Shown: positions 25,823-35,523 of the stretch, one piece after another
Layout: each line of letters opens with the position of its first letter
Position numbering within the stretch: position 1 is the first letter of the stretch
Assembly (NCBI RefSeq): GCF_016861605.1
Contig: NZ_BOLM01000001.1
Location: forward strand, 124,001 to 188,000
Source of the DNA: Levilactobacillus wangkuiensis
GTDB lineage: Bacteria > Bacillota > Bacilli > Lactobacillales > Lactobacillaceae
DNA length: 64,000 bases
Reading direction: 5' to 3'
Program-made: the position numbers and the translations under genes
Notes under the pieces: generated by a model
Told to the model about the DNA's origin: nothing
Database searches by the model: none
What the model saw: the letters and a program-made list of their open reading frames with translations, nothing else

Positions 25823-26731
25823 ATGCAATTTGATGATTTACTGACAGAACAACGGAATCACCGGTCAACACATATTGATCGAGAATCCACGTTAGAAATG
25901 GTTGCGACGATCAACCGGGAGGATCACCGCGTAGCGCGCGCCGTACAAAAGCAATTACCGCAAATCGCAGCGGCAATTGATGCTGCGTACCCACTCTTTG
26001 ACCAGGGGGGCCGCTTGATTTACGTGGGGGCCGGGACTTCTGGTCGACTCGGCGTGATTGATGCGACCGAACTGCAACCGACCTATGGGCTGAGTGGCGA
26101 GCAGACCTTTGGCTTGATTGCCGGGGGCACGGACGCTTTGACCCACACAGTCAAGGCAGCAGAAGATTCGATTGAGTTGGCACAAAATGATATGGCTGGC
26201 GTTGACTTGACCGATAAGGATGTGGTGATTGCGAGTGCCGCTTCCGGCCAGACGCCTTACACGTTGGCTGCTCTGCAGTATGCGCAGGACCACGGTGCCG
26301 TGGGTATTGGGTTTTCCTGTATCGAGGGGAGCCCGCTGTCCGAACTAGCCGACTACGCCATCACGCCAGTCGTGGGACCGGAAATCATTACCGGGGCCAC
26401 GCTGTTAAAGGCCGGGACTGCCGAGAAGATGGTGCTGAACATGTTGTCCACGGGCATCATGATCAAGACGGGCAAGGTTTATCAAAACTTGATGATCAAC
26501 GTCGTGCCAACCAACGACAAGACGTTTGAACGGGCCAAGAAGATCATTGCCGAAGCGACGCAAACGTCCACGCTGGCCGCAGAACGGGCCTTGGAACGGT
26601 CAGACAACAATGTGCCGCTCGCCATCGTATTGATTGAAACGAAGGGGACCATCGCGGAGGCGAAGGCCTTGCTGGAAGCTACCGGCGGCCACGTTTCACA
26701 AGCGGTTAAATTGAACGATTCACAACATTAA
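25823..26731 (+). CDS. murQ: N-acetylmuramic acid 6-phosphate etherase
   Basis: 302 residues. It removes D-lactate from MurNAc 6-phosphate, giving GlcNAc 6-phosphate, in recycling of cell-wall sugars. Seen: N-terminal 'LLTEQRN..STHIDRESTLEM', SIS-domain 'YVGAGTSGRLGVIDATEL' with the catalytic Glu, 'DVVIASAASGQTPY', and 'NMLSTGIMIKTGKVYQNLMI'. I chose ATG 25823 (GGAGG about ten bases upstream); GTG 25793 would add ten residues not seen in the family. It has its own promoter. No MurP transporter gene lies nearby. Confidence 0.92.
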   Translation: MQFDDLLTEQRNHRSTHIDRESTLEMVATINREDHRVARAVQKQLPQIAAAIDAAYPLFDQGGRLIYVGAGTSGRLGVIDATELQPTYGLSGEQTFGLIAGGTDALTHTVKAAEDSIELAQNDMAGVDLTDKDVVIASAASGQTPYTLAALQYAQDHGAVGIGFSCIEGSPLSELADYAITPVVGPEIITGATLLKAGTAEKMVLNMLSTGIMIKTGKVYQNLMINVVPTNDKTFERAKKIIAEATQTSTLAAERALERSDNNVPLAIVLIETKGTIAEAKALLEATGGHVSQAVKLNDSQH

Positions 26732-26745
26732 AGTTGGCAAGAAAC

Positions 26746-26774
26746 TTGACTGGTCCACACCAATTCTCTATACT
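26746..26774 (+). promoter_or_regulatory. Predicted aldo-keto reductase promoter
   Basis: TTGACT (26746-26751), exact 17-base spacer, TATACT (26769-26774). Confidence 0.75.
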
Positions 26775-26809
26775 TTAACTCAGGTATAAGTGGAAAGGAA
26801 TGTGGCAGA

Positions 26810-27799
26810 ATGTATCTTGCAGATGAACACCGTTACGACAAAATGCCGGTTCGCCGGGCAGGAAATACGGGTTTCCAATTACCCGCAATTTCTTTTGGGA
26901 TGTGGCACAGTTTCGGGGAGAACGCTAACTATGGCGACACCCGCGACATTATCCTGAAGGCCTTCGACGCCGGTATTTTTAGTTTCGACTTGGCGGCAAA
27001 CTATGGTCCTGGCTCTTACGCTGCGGAAAGCCTCTTTGGTGAGGTTTTACACCGCGAATTGATGCCATACCGTGATGAGTTGGTCATCAGTAGTAAGGCT
27101 GGTTTCCATATGTGGCCTGGCCCTTATGGTCAAATGAGCTCTAGAAAGGCTTTGACGGCCTCTTTGGATCGTTCCTTGAAGGCAATGGGGTTGGATTACG
27201 TGGATATTTACTACAGCCACCGATTTGATGCCGAAACGGCTCCTGAAGAAACGGCCGTGGCCTTGGACGATTTGGTTCGTCAAGGGAAGACGCTGTACGT
27301 TGGGATTTCCAACTACACGAAACCACAAGCCGAAGCCATGATCAAGATTTTCAAGGACTTGCACACGCCATTCGTCGTGGACCAAGTTTCTTACAACATG
27401 TTGAACCAAACCGCTAATGATGATGGTTTGTTCGACATGCTGGCCCAAAACAACGCCGGGGCCATTGCTTACGGGCCACTGTCCGAAGGGTTATTGACGG
27501 ACAAGTACCTCGATGGCATTCCCGAAGACGTGGACATTCACTGGTCCAACGAATTCGTCTTGGACAATGGTCGCGACAAGATGGTCCAAAAGCTCCAAGC
27601 ACTCAACAAGATTGCGCAGAGCCGGGGCCAGAAGCTGTCCCACATGGCCTTAGCCTGGTTATTACACAACCCGGTTATCACCAGCGTCATCACGGGGGCT
27701 TCCAAGCCAGAACACTTGAACGAAAACATCAAGGCCGTTCAAAACCTGGAATTCGACCCAGAGCAATTAGCAGCAATCGATAAAATTTTAAAGGCTTAA
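26810..27799 (+). CDS. Aldo-keto reductase, YghZ/GpR-like
   Basis: 329 residues with an (alpha/beta)8 barrel. The catalytic Asp-Tyr-Lys-His set is visible as 'FDLAANYG', 'ISSKAGF' and 'YYSHRFD'; the NADPH side reads 'ITGASKPEHLNENI'. The N-terminus 'YDKMPVRRAGNTGFQLPAISFG' is typical of the YghZ group (L-glyceraldehyde 3-phosphate or methylglyoxal reductases). The exact substrate is not settled by sequence. It is monocistronic with a consensus-like promoter and strong terminator. Codon use is biased toward favoured codons, suggesting good expression. Confidence 0.88.
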   Translation: MYLADEHRYDKMPVRRAGNTGFQLPAISFGMWHSFGENANYGDTRDIILKAFDAGIFSFDLAANYGPGSYAAESLFGEVLHRELMPYRDELVISSKAGFHMWPGPYGQMSSRKALTASLDRSLKAMGLDYVDIYYSHRFDAETAPEETAVALDDLVRQGKTLYVGISNYTKPQAEAMIKIFKDLHTPFVVDQVSYNMLNQTANDDGLFDMLAQNNAGAIAYGPLSEGLLTDKYLDGIPEDVDIHWSNEFVLDNGRDKMVQKLQALNKIAQSRGQKLSHMALAWLLHNPVITSVITGASKPEHLNENIKAVQNLEFDPEQLAAIDKILKA

Positions 27800-27810
27800 T
27801 GATTAAGCGA

Positions 27811-27858
27811 AAAGGACTAAATTTGGCGGGTCGAACCGTGAATTTGGTCCTTTTTTTC
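27811..27858 (+). terminator. Aldo-keto reductase terminator
   Basis: AAAGGACTAAATT (27811-27823) pairs with AATTTGGTCCTTT (27841-27853), then a T run. Confidence 0.88.
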
Positions 27859-28211
27859 GAAAAATTTGGTGAGCAAATTCACTGTTGAAGTAAAACTGAA
27901 AGTCACAGTTAGCCAGAATTGGGTGGACCAATTCTACAAATGGGTTCTAAGAAAAGACCAATTTAGACGGGTAACTACCAATCCACCCCCTAATTTGCGG
28001 GTAACTGTGTGAATACGTTGCAGGTGAAAAGGGTCAAACACTGAAATTTTCAAAATAGTCGCAAAATCCCGCGTGCCATGGGGTATAATAAAACATAGGT
28101 TAAACTTGGTGCCGGCGAAATTACCGGCCCATAAAGTATGTGACAATCAGCTGATAGGCAGATAATCAATCAGTGAGCTGCTTATCAGAGGAGAAGTGAT
28201 TGTCAGCAATC
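27859..28211. other. Long leader-like region upstream of rbsR with -10 box and hairpins
   Basis: No gene. Seen in order: inverted repeat AGAATTG/CAATTCT near 27914-27936; two direct CGGGTAACT repeats near 27968 and 28001; a consensus TATAAT at about 28083-28088 with a poor -35; hairpin GCCGG/CCGGC near 28110-28128; and a larger hairpin whose ends TGACAATCA (28141-28149) and TGATTGTCA (28197-28205) are perfectly complementary, with inner CTGATA/TTATCAG. If transcription starts at the TATAAT, the rbsR leader is about 400 bases and includes repeat A9. Confidence 0.5.
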
Positions 28212-28456
28212 GGCTAGTGAAATGGACGTGCAAGTCAGAGTGACCAGAGGCGGGCCAAGGTGTCCAGCTGTGTCGGTGGTCTTAGCTGAGTGAGTTTCTC
28301 AGCTTAGCCCACGGGACGACCTTGGAAACTCGCGAACCACAGCGAGGTTTCAAGGCGAGGCCCCAGACCGCCCCTCAGGCTGGGGCCGTTCCCCACAGCA
28401 GGGCACCTTGAGCCCGCCGGCGGGAACGGAATTGATGACTGTTCATTTCAGTAGCC
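28212..28456 (-). repeat. Structured repeat, subfamily A copy A9 (-)
   Basis: The core is 28239-28428. Outer arms GGCTAGTGAAATGGAC (28212-28227) and GTTCATTTCAGTAGCC (28441-28456) pair in 15 of 16 positions with one wobble. Hairpin 1 is a perfect 8-bp stem here (GGCCCCAG/CTGGGGCC, minus strand). It ends 40 bases before the rbsR start. Confidence 0.82.
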
Positions 28457-28496
28457 AGGTGCGCTGGCGGTTAAATCTAGACGGTGGAGGTTGGCT

Positions 28497-29504
28497 ATGA
28501 CACGTAAAGTAACGATCCGGGACCTTGCTGAAGCGGCGGGCGTTTCGGTCACAACGGTTTCGCAAATTTTAAACGGTAAGGGCGAGCGCTTCAGTCTGGA
28601 TACTCGGCGGCGGGTCCATCAGCTGCAAGAGGAGATGGGCTACGTGCCTGACTTCAACGCCCGCAACCTGATTATGAAGTCGGCCCAGACGATTGGTGTC
28701 CTGGTCCCGAACTTGGGCAACCCCTTCTTCAGTATGTTTATCCGCGGGGTGCAAGAAACCAGCCGGGAACGGCACTTCATCCCCTTAATCTTTGGGGCCA
28801 ACCATGATGAAAAGCTGGAGAGCTACTACCTGGAGGAACTGATCAAGCGGGCAGTCGACGGCCTCATCATTGCTAGTGCCTCAATCACGGCCGAAGCTAT
28901 CGATAATATTTTGAAAAAGAACGGGATTCCGTACCTGTTGATCGATCAAAACGGGGGGCCGAGTGTGGACCGCGTGCAGATCAATGATGAGCAGGGTGGC
29001 CAGCTCGCCGCAGATCATTTGTTGGCGCTGGGCCACGAGAAGATTGCGGTCGTCATGCCCGATGATCCGACCCAAAACCTACAGATTCGGTTGGCTGGGT
29101 TTAAACACCGATTGGCTGAACACCACGTGGACCTGCCGGAAAATGCCATCGTGCATTCGGCCATGACCAAGTTGGGCGGTTACCAAGCAACTGCGGCCGT
29201 TCTGGCGCAGCACCCGACCGCAGTCTTTGCCATCAACGACGAAACGGCGTTGGGCTTGATGCGTGGGTTGCACGAGCAGGGGTTGTCGGTGCCCAATGAC
29301 ATTTCAGTCCTGGGTTACGATGATATCGACCTGGACGAGTACGTGGTTCCCAAGCTGACCACGATTCACCAACCCGTCGTGACTATGGGCCAGCAGGCGA
29401 CCGGGCTGTTGATCAACCGCATCAAGGATCAACGGCAGGCGGCCCAGCTGGTAGACTTACCGGTCGACCTGCGTGAACGCGAAAGCACGGCGCATTTGAA
29501 ATAA
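28497..29504 (+). CDS. rbsR: LacI-family transcription regulator, probable ribose repressor
   Basis: 335 residues. N-terminal LacI helix-turn-helix 'TIRDLAEAAGVSVTTVSQIL' and hinge, then a periplasmic-binding-like effector domain ('TIGVLVPNLGNPFFS', 'AVFAINDETALGLMRGL', 'SVLGYDDIDLDEY'). The ribose assignment comes from rbsK, 130 bases downstream, and the perfect palindrome in front of it. ATG 28497 lies six bases after GGAGG and is preferred to TTG 28491. It probably represses rbsK and perhaps itself. Confidence 0.85.
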   Translation: MTRKVTIRDLAEAAGVSVTTVSQILNGKGERFSLDTRRRVHQLQEEMGYVPDFNARNLIMKSAQTIGVLVPNLGNPFFSMFIRGVQETSRERHFIPLIFGANHDEKLESYYLEELIKRAVDGLIIASASITAEAIDNILKKNGIPYLLIDQNGGPSVDRVQINDEQGGQLAADHLLALGHEKIAVVMPDDPTQNLQIRLAGFKHRLAEHHVDLPENAIVHSAMTKLGGYQATAAVLAQHPTAVFAINDETALGLMRGLHEQGLSVPNDISVLGYDDIDLDEYVVPKLTTIHQPVVTMGQQATGLLINRIKDQRQAAQLVDLPVDLRERESTAHLK

Positions 29505-29518
29505 ATTTCAGTTAGTTC

Positions 29519-29602
29519 TTGTAAGCCTTTTCGAAACATGATACGCTAAGGGTAATCTAAACGGATACCCTCGGTGTGTCAGCATTGAGTAAAACGTTTT
29601 AC
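29519..29602 (+). promoter_or_regulatory. rbsK promoter and LacI/CcpA-type operator
   Basis: Promoter TTGTAA (29519-29524), 17 bases, TACGCT (29542-29547). Operator GTAAAACGTTTTAC (29589-29602) is a perfect 14-base palindrome with central CG, as bound by LacI-family proteins. It lies about 40 bases after the predicted start point, where binding would block transcription. Confidence 0.7.
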
Positions 29603-29637
29603 AATTTTAAACACTGCTTAAGGAGTGAAGGTAAATT

Positions 29638-30558
29638 ATGTCAAACAAAGTTACGGTTCTCGGAAGTCTAAACGTAGATACGACGCTGCGAGTTGCTCGG
29701 ATGCCTCAACCTGGGGAAACGTTGTCAACGGAAAACAAGAGTAGCGCTGCCGGTGGGAAGGGTGCTAACCAAGCGGTTGCTGCTGCGCGGGCCGGTGCTG
29801 AAACCAGCTTTATCGGTAAAGTCGGTAACGACGACGCCGGTCGGTTCATGGTGGAATCTCTGAACAACGACGGCATCGATACCAGTGCCATCATCACGGA
29901 CAAGACGGTCGGAACCGGTTCTGCGTTCATTCTCTTGGATGAAGCTGGCCAAAACAGTATTTTGGTTTACGGTGGGTCCAACCAACAGATCAAAGCGGAC
30001 GAAGTCATTGCCCGTGAAGATGAAATTGCGAAGGCTGATTTCCTGATCGCCCAGTTTGAAACGCCACAAGCAGCCACCTTGGCAGCGTTTAAAGTTGCCA
30101 AACAACACGGGGTCACGACCATTTTGAACCCGGCACCAGCTGCGAAGATCGACCCAGAGATCCTGAAGGTGACGGACCTGGTGGTTCCTAACGAAACGGA
30201 AAGTGCCGAACTGACCGGTATCGAAGTGACTGACGAAGCTTCGATGGATGCCAACGCTAAGAAATTCCGTGAAATGGGCGTGAAAAACCTGATCATCACG
30301 GTCGGGAGCAAGGGTGCGTACTACGCTAACGCCAAGGAATCCGGCTTCGTGCCAGCCTTCAAGGTACACGCAGTCGACACCACGGCTGCTGGGGACACGT
30401 TTATTGGGGCCTTGAGCTCACAATTAAAGCCAGACCTGAGCAACGTGGCCACGGCCTTAGTCTTTGCCCAACGCGCTAGTTCCTTGACTGTTCAAGGTTT
30501 AGGCGCGATGCCATCGATTCCAACGGTTGCTGAAATCGAAGCCGCTAGTCAAAAATAA
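29638..30558 (+). CDS. rbsK: Ribokinase
   Basis: 306 residues of the PfkB family: 'VLGSLNVDTTLRV', 'SAAGGKGANQAVAAARAGA' (signature 1), the anion-hole and base motif 'VDTTAAGDTFIGAL' (signature 2, catalytic Asp in GD). It phosphorylates ribose to ribose 5-phosphate in the cytoplasm. Upstream are RbsR and its presumed operator, downstream a terminator and the transketolase gene. No rbsD or ribose transporter is nearby, so uptake is encoded elsewhere or is shared. Confidence 0.92.
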   Translation: MSNKVTVLGSLNVDTTLRVARMPQPGETLSTENKSSAAGGKGANQAVAAARAGAETSFIGKVGNDDAGRFMVESLNNDGIDTSAIITDKTVGTGSAFILLDEAGQNSILVYGGSNQQIKADEVIAREDEIAKADFLIAQFETPQAATLAAFKVAKQHGVTTILNPAPAAKIDPEILKVTDLVVPNETESAELTGIEVTDEASMDANAKKFREMGVKNLIITVGSKGAYYANAKESGFVPAFKVHAVDTTAAGDTFIGALSSQLKPDLSNVATALVFAQRASSLTVQGLGAMPSIPTVAEIEAASQK

Positions 30559-30579
30559 TCTTTCAGAAAACAGATAGTC

Positions 30580-30630
30580 AAATCGCAGACTTAACCGATA
30601 ATTTTCGGAAAAGTTTGCGATTTTTTTTGC
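30580..30630 (+). terminator. rbsK terminator
   Basis: AAATCGCAGACTT (30580-30592) pairs with AAGTTTGCGATTT, then T run, with a 20-base loop. Confidence 0.8.
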
Positions 30631-30730
30631 GTTTTGGGACAACCGGTTGCAAACTATTTAAATCGGTCTATTTGGTATATCTGATTTTTGACGTTTAGAA
30701 TCACCGGTATAACAACTTTCTGACGAGGGG

Positions 30731-30759
30731 TTGCAATAATCATTTTAAATTGGTATAGT
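30731..30759 (+). promoter_or_regulatory. Predicted transketolase promoter
   Basis: TTGCAA (30731-30736), 17 bases, TATAGT (30754-30759). The 100-base leader has a GGCCG/CGGCC hairpin near 30832-30850. Confidence 0.7.
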
Positions 30760-30872
30760 GATGAAAGTCGATGAGCGATTGGCGATTTTACCGGTAAGAT
30801 CAACGAATTGGGAACATCAACCAAAAACAAGGCCGTGATTGGTCCGGCCGATTTAAGTGAGGTTATTTAAAA

Positions 30873-32894
30873 ATGTTGAATGAAGAAGTTGTCTCAAACC
30901 AAATTGATTTTGATGAAACGGATACACAAGCGGTCACTGCCGTGCGGATGTTAAGCATGGATATGATCTCGCGGGCACGGTCGGGCCATCCCGGTCTGCC
31001 GTTGGGGGCGTCACCGATGGCTTACGTACTATTTTCCCGGCACCTGCGGGTTGACCCCTCGTTTCCACAGTGGTTCAATCGTGACCGGTTCGTCCTCTCT
31101 GCAGGGCACGGGTCAGCGATGCTCTACAGCCTGTTGCACCTTAGTGGTTTTGCTCTGGACCGTCATGATTTAATGAATTTCCGGCAGCTGGGCAGTAAGA
31201 CCCCGGGCCATCCCGAAGTCGGCGTGACCCCTGGGGTGGACGCGACGACCGGGCCGTTGGGCCAAGGCATCGGCATGGCGGTTGGGATGGCCATGGCCGA
31301 AAGCCATTTACGGGCAACGTACAACCAACCGAATTTAAACGTGGTCGACCACTATACTTACGCGTTGTGTGGCGACGGTGACTTGATGGAAGGGGTCGCC
31401 GCCGAGGCCGCTAGCTTAGCTGGCCAACTCCAACTCAATAAATTAATTGTTTTGTATGATTCAAATGATATTTCACTGGATGGACCGTTAAGCAATGCCT
31501 GCCAGGATGACGTGGGCCAACGGTTTGAAAGCTATGGCTGGAACTACCTGCGGGTCGCCGATGGCGAGGACTTGGAAGCCATTGACCGGGCTATTCGCAC
31601 GGCCAAGAACACTCAATCCGGGCCAACTTTGATCGAGGTCAAGACACAGATTGGGGCCGGGAGCCCCGCCGCAGGAACGAATAAGGTTCATGGGGCACCG
31701 CTCAGCGAGGCGGATCTAGCCACGACGCGGCAGAACTATAACTGGGACTGTGATCCCTTTACGGTGCCCGCTGCCGTGCACGAACGGTTCATGACGACCA
31801 TCAAGGCTCGCGGCTGGGCGAGCCACCAAGAATGGTCGAACCTAGTTGCCCGTTATTCCGACGTGGAACCAGAATTGGCCACCCAATTTGCGCAGGGCAT
31901 CAGTCAGGCGTTACCCGATGACCTGGCTACGCAACTGCCAACGTATTACAAGAAGGACCAGTTAGCCACACGAGCTAGTGGTCATGAAGTGCTCCAACGG
32001 TTGAGCGCGGCGGTTCCCAACTTATGGGGCGGGTCCGCGGACCTGTTTAGTTCCAACAAGACGGCGGTGACCGATAGTGAGCGGTTTAGTGCCGAGAATC
32101 CTCGCGGGAAAAACTTATGGTTTGGGGTGCGAGAATTTGCTGAAGCTGCTGCGATGAACGGGATTGCCTTACACGGTGGCACCCGGATCTACGGGTCAAC
32201 GTTCTTCGTCTTCTCCGATTACATGAAGCCAGCGATTCGGTTGGCCGCTATCCAACACCTGCCAGTGACCTACGTGTTTACCCACGATTCCCTGGCAGTC
32301 GGGGAAGATGGCCCGACCCACGAACCCGTTGAACAGTTAGCCGCTCTACGGGCAATCCCAGGATTAACGGTCTACCGGCCAGCCGATGGCAATGAGACCG
32401 CGGCGGCCTGGTTGGCGGCGATACAGGCGACGGACCATCCAACGGCCATCGTCCTGTCCCGCCAGGGCTTGGCGACGTTACCGCGGCCCACGGCTGTTAG
32501 AGCTGGCGTTAAGCGGGGCGGTTACGTGGTCGCAGATGCCCACGATGAGGCGGAAGGCATCTTGATGGCTTCCGGTTCAGAAGTGAACCTGGCCTTGGCC
32601 GCACAGGCAAAATTAAGTGCGCTCGGCCATGACGTTCGCGTCGTTTCGCTCCCAAGCTTTGAAAAATTCAATGCGCAATCTGTCGAGTACCAGGAACGGA
32701 TCCTCCCACGGCACCTGCGCCGGCGGGTTGCCGTGGAAATGGCCAGTGGCTTAGGCTGGTGCCAATACACGGGCCTGGATGGCATCATGCTCACTCAGGA
32801 ACGGTTCGGCGCTAGTGGCCCAGGAAGCACCGTCACCGAGATGGCGGGCTTCACACCAGAACGCGTGGTGCAAGCTTACTTAGCCTTAGACTAA
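30873..32894 (+). CDS. tkt: Transketolase
   Basis: 673 residues. It moves two-carbon units between pentose-phosphate sugars with thiamine diphosphate. Seen: '[21 protein letters not shown]', TPP motif '[18 protein letters not shown]...[11 protein letters not shown]', pyrimidine-domain '[26 protein letters not shown]' and catalytic His residues, given in pieces. The C-terminal domain ends '[20 protein letters not shown]'-like. It lies next to rbsK, which fits growth on ribose: kinase, then carbon shuffling. It has its own promoter. Length is normal. Confidence 0.93.
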   Translation: MLNEEVVSNQIDFDETDTQAVTAVRMLSMDMISRARSGHPGLPLGASPMAYVLFSRHLRVDPSFPQWFNRDRFVLSAGHGSAMLYSLLHLSGFALDRHDLMNFRQLGSKTPGHPEVGVTPGVDATTGPLGQGIGMAVGMAMAESHLRATYNQPNLNVVDHYTYALCGDGDLMEGVAAEAASLAGQLQLNKLIVLYDSNDISLDGPLSNACQDDVGQRFESYGWNYLRVADGEDLEAIDRAIRTAKNTQSGPTLIEVKTQIGAGSPAAGTNKVHGAPLSEADLATTRQNYNWDCDPFTVPAAVHERFMTTIKARGWASHQEWSNLVARYSDVEPELATQFAQGISQALPDDLATQLPTYYKKDQLATRASGHEVLQRLSAAVPNLWGGSADLFSSNKTAVTDSERFSAENPRGKNLWFGVREFAEAAAMNGIALHGGTRIYGSTFFVFSDYMKPAIRLAAIQHLPVTYVFTHDSLAVGEDGPTHEPVEQLAALRAIPGLTVYRPADGNETAAAWLAAIQATDHPTAIVLSRQGLATLPRPTAVRAGVKRGGYVVADAHDEAEGILMASGSEVNLALAAQAKLSALGHDVRVVSLPSFEKFNAQSVEYQERILPRHLRRRVAVEMASGLGWCQYTGLDGIMLTQERFGASGPGSTVTEMAGFTPERVVQAYLALD

Positions 32895-32943
32895 CGCGGT
32901 CAAAAGCGTTACCAATATTCGGGGAAGCAACAACCATCGGAGA

Positions 32944-32977
32944 CAGCAAAGCTGGGACGCGGGTCCTGGCTTTGTTG
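32944..32977 (+). terminator. Possible transketolase terminator hairpin
   Basis: CAAAGC.GGGAC (32947-32958) pairs with GTCC..GCTTTG (32962-32974). Only a weak T-rich tail follows. Beyond it, 32990-33115 shows one imperfect inverted repeat (AACT..TTTTATC with GATAAAATGAGTT) and no gene. Confidence 0.5.
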
Positions 32978-33115
32978 CGTTCTGGTGGGAATGAACTGGC
33001 TAACTTTTTATCAGCAGTGCAACCACGTGCGATAAAATGAGTTGGTTAACGAGAGTTATGGCAGTCATGTCATTAGCTATAAGACAATTTAGTGTCGAAA
33101 AAGGTCACGATTGTC

Positions 33116-33352
33116 GTTGAAAATAAATGGTCGATGTCAGCGGACCAGAGGCGGATCAAGGCGGCCAGCTGTGTCGGTGGTCTTAACTGAGTGATTTTCT
33201 CAGTTTAGAGCACCGGACGACCTTTGAGACTGCGGGTTATCAGGCTCAAAGTCGAGGTGGAAGACCGCTCCTCAGGCTGGAACCGTTCCCCACAGCAGGG
33301 CGCCTTGAATCCGCCGTCGGGGAGCGAAAGATAGGACCAATTTGTTTTCAAC
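33116..33352 (-). repeat. Structured repeat, subfamily A copy A10 (-)
   Basis: The core is 33139-33326. Outer arms GTTGAAAATAAATGGTC (33116-33132) and GACCAATTTGTTTTCAAC (33335-33352) match with one mismatch and one extra base; pairing continues outward (TTGT..CGTTG with CAACG..ACAAG). Hairpin 3 is CTGAG/CTCAG. It ends about 80 bases before the NlpC/P60 gene. Confidence 0.8.
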
Positions 33353-33432
33353 GTAACAAGTTTCCGTCCAAACCTAGTAAGTTGTTAAAATTATTGGTAT
33401 ATTGGGGGTAAAGATACTGGAGGCGGTTTTTA

Positions 33433-34326
33433 ATGGATATTCGACGGATCAAGGTACCGACAGCGCTGGTGTGGTCTACACCAACGACCGTCACAAAAAC
33501 GGATCGACCTTACTTGAAGGATGGCAACCTCACGACCTGGTTAGCGAGCTTAAAACCAGCGGAACGGGAACAACTCGCAGATAAGAATCGAGTGGTCACT
33601 GAGGCCCTGTTTAACGATCGCGTGATTTTAGACCGGGTCGAGGGTGAATGGGCCCACGTTTTTGTTACTCGGCAAAGTAGTCGGCAGGAACGACGCGGTT
33701 ACCCTGGTTGGATTCCATTAACGCAACTGACTACCAGTGACGAGGAACTCGACTACCCAACGACCACGGTACGACTGGCGCATCCGGTCACCCAGCTCTT
33801 AGATGAGAACAAGCAACCTTTGATGGAGCTGCCATTGGGCACGATTTTACCGACGACGGGGCAAGATAGCGAATGGATCCAAGTGGTCACACCACTGGGG
33901 CAAGGCTGGATCACGGCCACTGCGGCCACGCTAGGCGTCGAGGGTGCCGATGATGGTAGCCGGCTCCTGACCTTAGGCAAACAATTTCTGGACACGCCTT
34001 ACCTGTGGGGTGGCATCACGCCGCAAGGTTTCGACTGTTCCGGCTTGATCTACGCGCTACACCGGGCTTTAGGCTACATGATTCCCCGGGATGCACAGGA
34101 TCAATTTGCCAATGGCTACCCGGTTGCGCCCGAAGAATTGGCCGCCGGTGACCTGGTCTTCTTTGCCCGAGAACACGGTACGGGTGAGATTCACCACGTT
34201 GGCCTGTATGCCGGCAGTGGGAAAATGTTACACGCACCCAAGCCTGGTGAAGCGGTGCAGTTAGTCTCGATGACGGCGACCGGCTTAGCCCCAGAATATG
34301 CGGGTGCCCGGCGTTTCTGGCAATAA
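33433..34326 (+). CDS. NlpC/P60 family cell-wall endopeptidase, YkfC-like, cytoplasmic
   Basis: 297 residues without signal peptide. Two SH3-like regions (about 1-80 and 110-170) precede a C-terminal NlpC/P60 domain with catalytic Cys in 'GFDCSGLIYAL', His in 'GEIHHVGLYAGSG' and a third polar residue in 'LHAPKPG'. This layout is that of YkfC-type gamma-D-glutamyl-L-diamino-acid endopeptidases that cut imported muropeptides. With MurQ in the same window it fits wall recycling; that link is inferred. GGAGG lies upstream of ATG 33433. Confidence 0.85.
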   Translation: MDIRRIKVPTALVWSTPTTVTKTDRPYLKDGNLTTWLASLKPAEREQLADKNRVVTEALFNDRVILDRVEGEWAHVFVTRQSSRQERRGYPGWIPLTQLTTSDEELDYPTTTVRLAHPVTQLLDENKQPLMELPLGTILPTTGQDSEWIQVVTPLGQGWITATAATLGVEGADDGSRLLTLGKQFLDTPYLWGGITPQGFDCSGLIYALHRALGYMIPRDAQDQFANGYPVAPEELAAGDLVFFAREHGTGEIHHVGLYAGSGKMLHAPKPGEAVQLVSMTATGLAPEYAGARRFWQ

Positions 34327-34437
34327 AGCAAGTCTGAAGAATTCTCTAAATTCATGGCAGGACTCCACGCAACGGGTGGGGACCTGCTATACTTGTTTAT
34401 GGGGGAAGTATTCTAACGAGAAGAGAGGAACATTCTA

Positions 34438-35466
34438 ATGAAGATGAAAAGCGTTGTTTTAGGATTGGCCGCGGCCTTATTAGCAGTCGGCATCGGCGGT
34501 CAAACGTTGGCGGTTCACGCCGACACGACGGATAGTTCCACTGATACTACGAGTACCAGCAGCTCTGCGACGAGTGGCAGTACCGTCCAAACCAAGGCGC
34601 TGTCCAAGGCCTACGTGGTCTACGGTGCTGGTTTAGCCAGTGAGGACAAGGATACGGTCGCCTCTGCCTTAGGGGTAAAATCAAATTATACAGCCTTAAC
34701 GGCAACGGGCAGTGACTACGCCCAGTATCTAAATTCAGCCGGAACGACCGATGCCAGCATGATCAGCTCCGTGGCGTTAGCGCCCGCTGATCCCGGAACC
34801 GGCGTCAAGGTCAACATTGCCGAATATAATGGGAGTAATAACATTACCGAAGTCACCTCACAACAGTACGCGATGGTCGCCACCATGGCGGGGGTCAAGG
34901 ATGTGATCATCACCGTCACGGCGGACAAATCCGTTTCTGGTGAATCTGCGCTGACCGGGGTGTACAAGGCCCTGGCTGCGGATGGGTTAACGTTGAATTC
35001 AGAAAACACCCAAGCCGCTAACGGCGTGCTGGATGCGACTCAACCAGCCATCGATTCCAACAGTAGTAACAAGAAATACCCAGGGAAGCTGATGTCAGCG
35101 GTGGGGTCCGTTTCTTCCGACCTGGCCAAGCAACGGCAAGATGGGAATGACCTAGCTACCAAGGCGGACATTGAAGAGATGCTGCAAAAGGCCCTGGCTA
35201 AACAAGGCATCGACGGTCAAACGAGTTCCACCCAAATCACTAACATTGCCATCGCGTTAAGCAAGGTACAACAAGCCCCAGTCTCAACCAGTAAGAACTA
35301 CGTCACCAATGTGACTAACGTTGCCAATAACCTGGCAAATAGTATTGGGGACAAAATGGCTGGCGTGAAAGACTTCGCCAACAGTGCGGATGCCCAAAAA
35401 GCAGAGAACTTCATTGTGCAAATCTGGCAAAAAGTCGTCAACTGGTTTAAGAGCTTAGTTGGCTAA
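34438..35466 (+). CDS. Secreted DUF1002 family protein
   Basis: 342 residues. Signal peptide (VLGLAAALLAVGIGGQTLAV, cleavage about HA-DT near residue 30), then a Ser/Thr-rich spacer of about 25 residues. The rest matches the DUF1002 (YpuA-like) pattern: 'KAYVVYGAGLASEDKDTVASALGV', 'SQQYAMVATMAGVKDVIITVTA', 'SGESALTGVYKA', given in parts. The family is of unknown function and secreted or wall-associated. It is monocistronic with a clear terminator. Confidence 0.82.
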   Translation: MKMKSVVLGLAAALLAVGIGGQTLAVHADTTDSSTDTTSTSSSATSGSTVQTKALSKAYVVYGAGLASEDKDTVASALGVKSNYTALTATGSDYAQYLNSAGTTDASMISSVALAPADPGTGVKVNIAEYNGSNNITEVTSQQYAMVATMAGVKDVIITVTADKSVSGESALTGVYKALAADGLTLNSENTQAANGVLDATQPAIDSNSSNKKYPGKLMSAVGSVSSDLAKQRQDGNDLATKADIEEMLQKALAKQGIDGQTSSTQITNIAIALSKVQQAPVSTSKNYVTNVTNVANNLANSIGDKMAGVKDFANSADAQKAENFIVQIWQKVVNWFKSLVG

Positions 35467-35496
35467 TAAGCAGTAAGAACGGCGGGTTAACAAATT

Positions 35497-35523
35497 AACG
35501 GGAGTTTAGCTCCCGTTTTTTTG
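35497..35523 (+). terminator. DUF1002 gene terminator
   Basis: AACGGGAG, loop TTTAG, CTCCCGTT and T7. Confidence 0.9.

Noticed and set aside
29725-30369. 214-codon minus-strand frame
   Set aside because: Fully antisense to rbsK and without a recognisable family.
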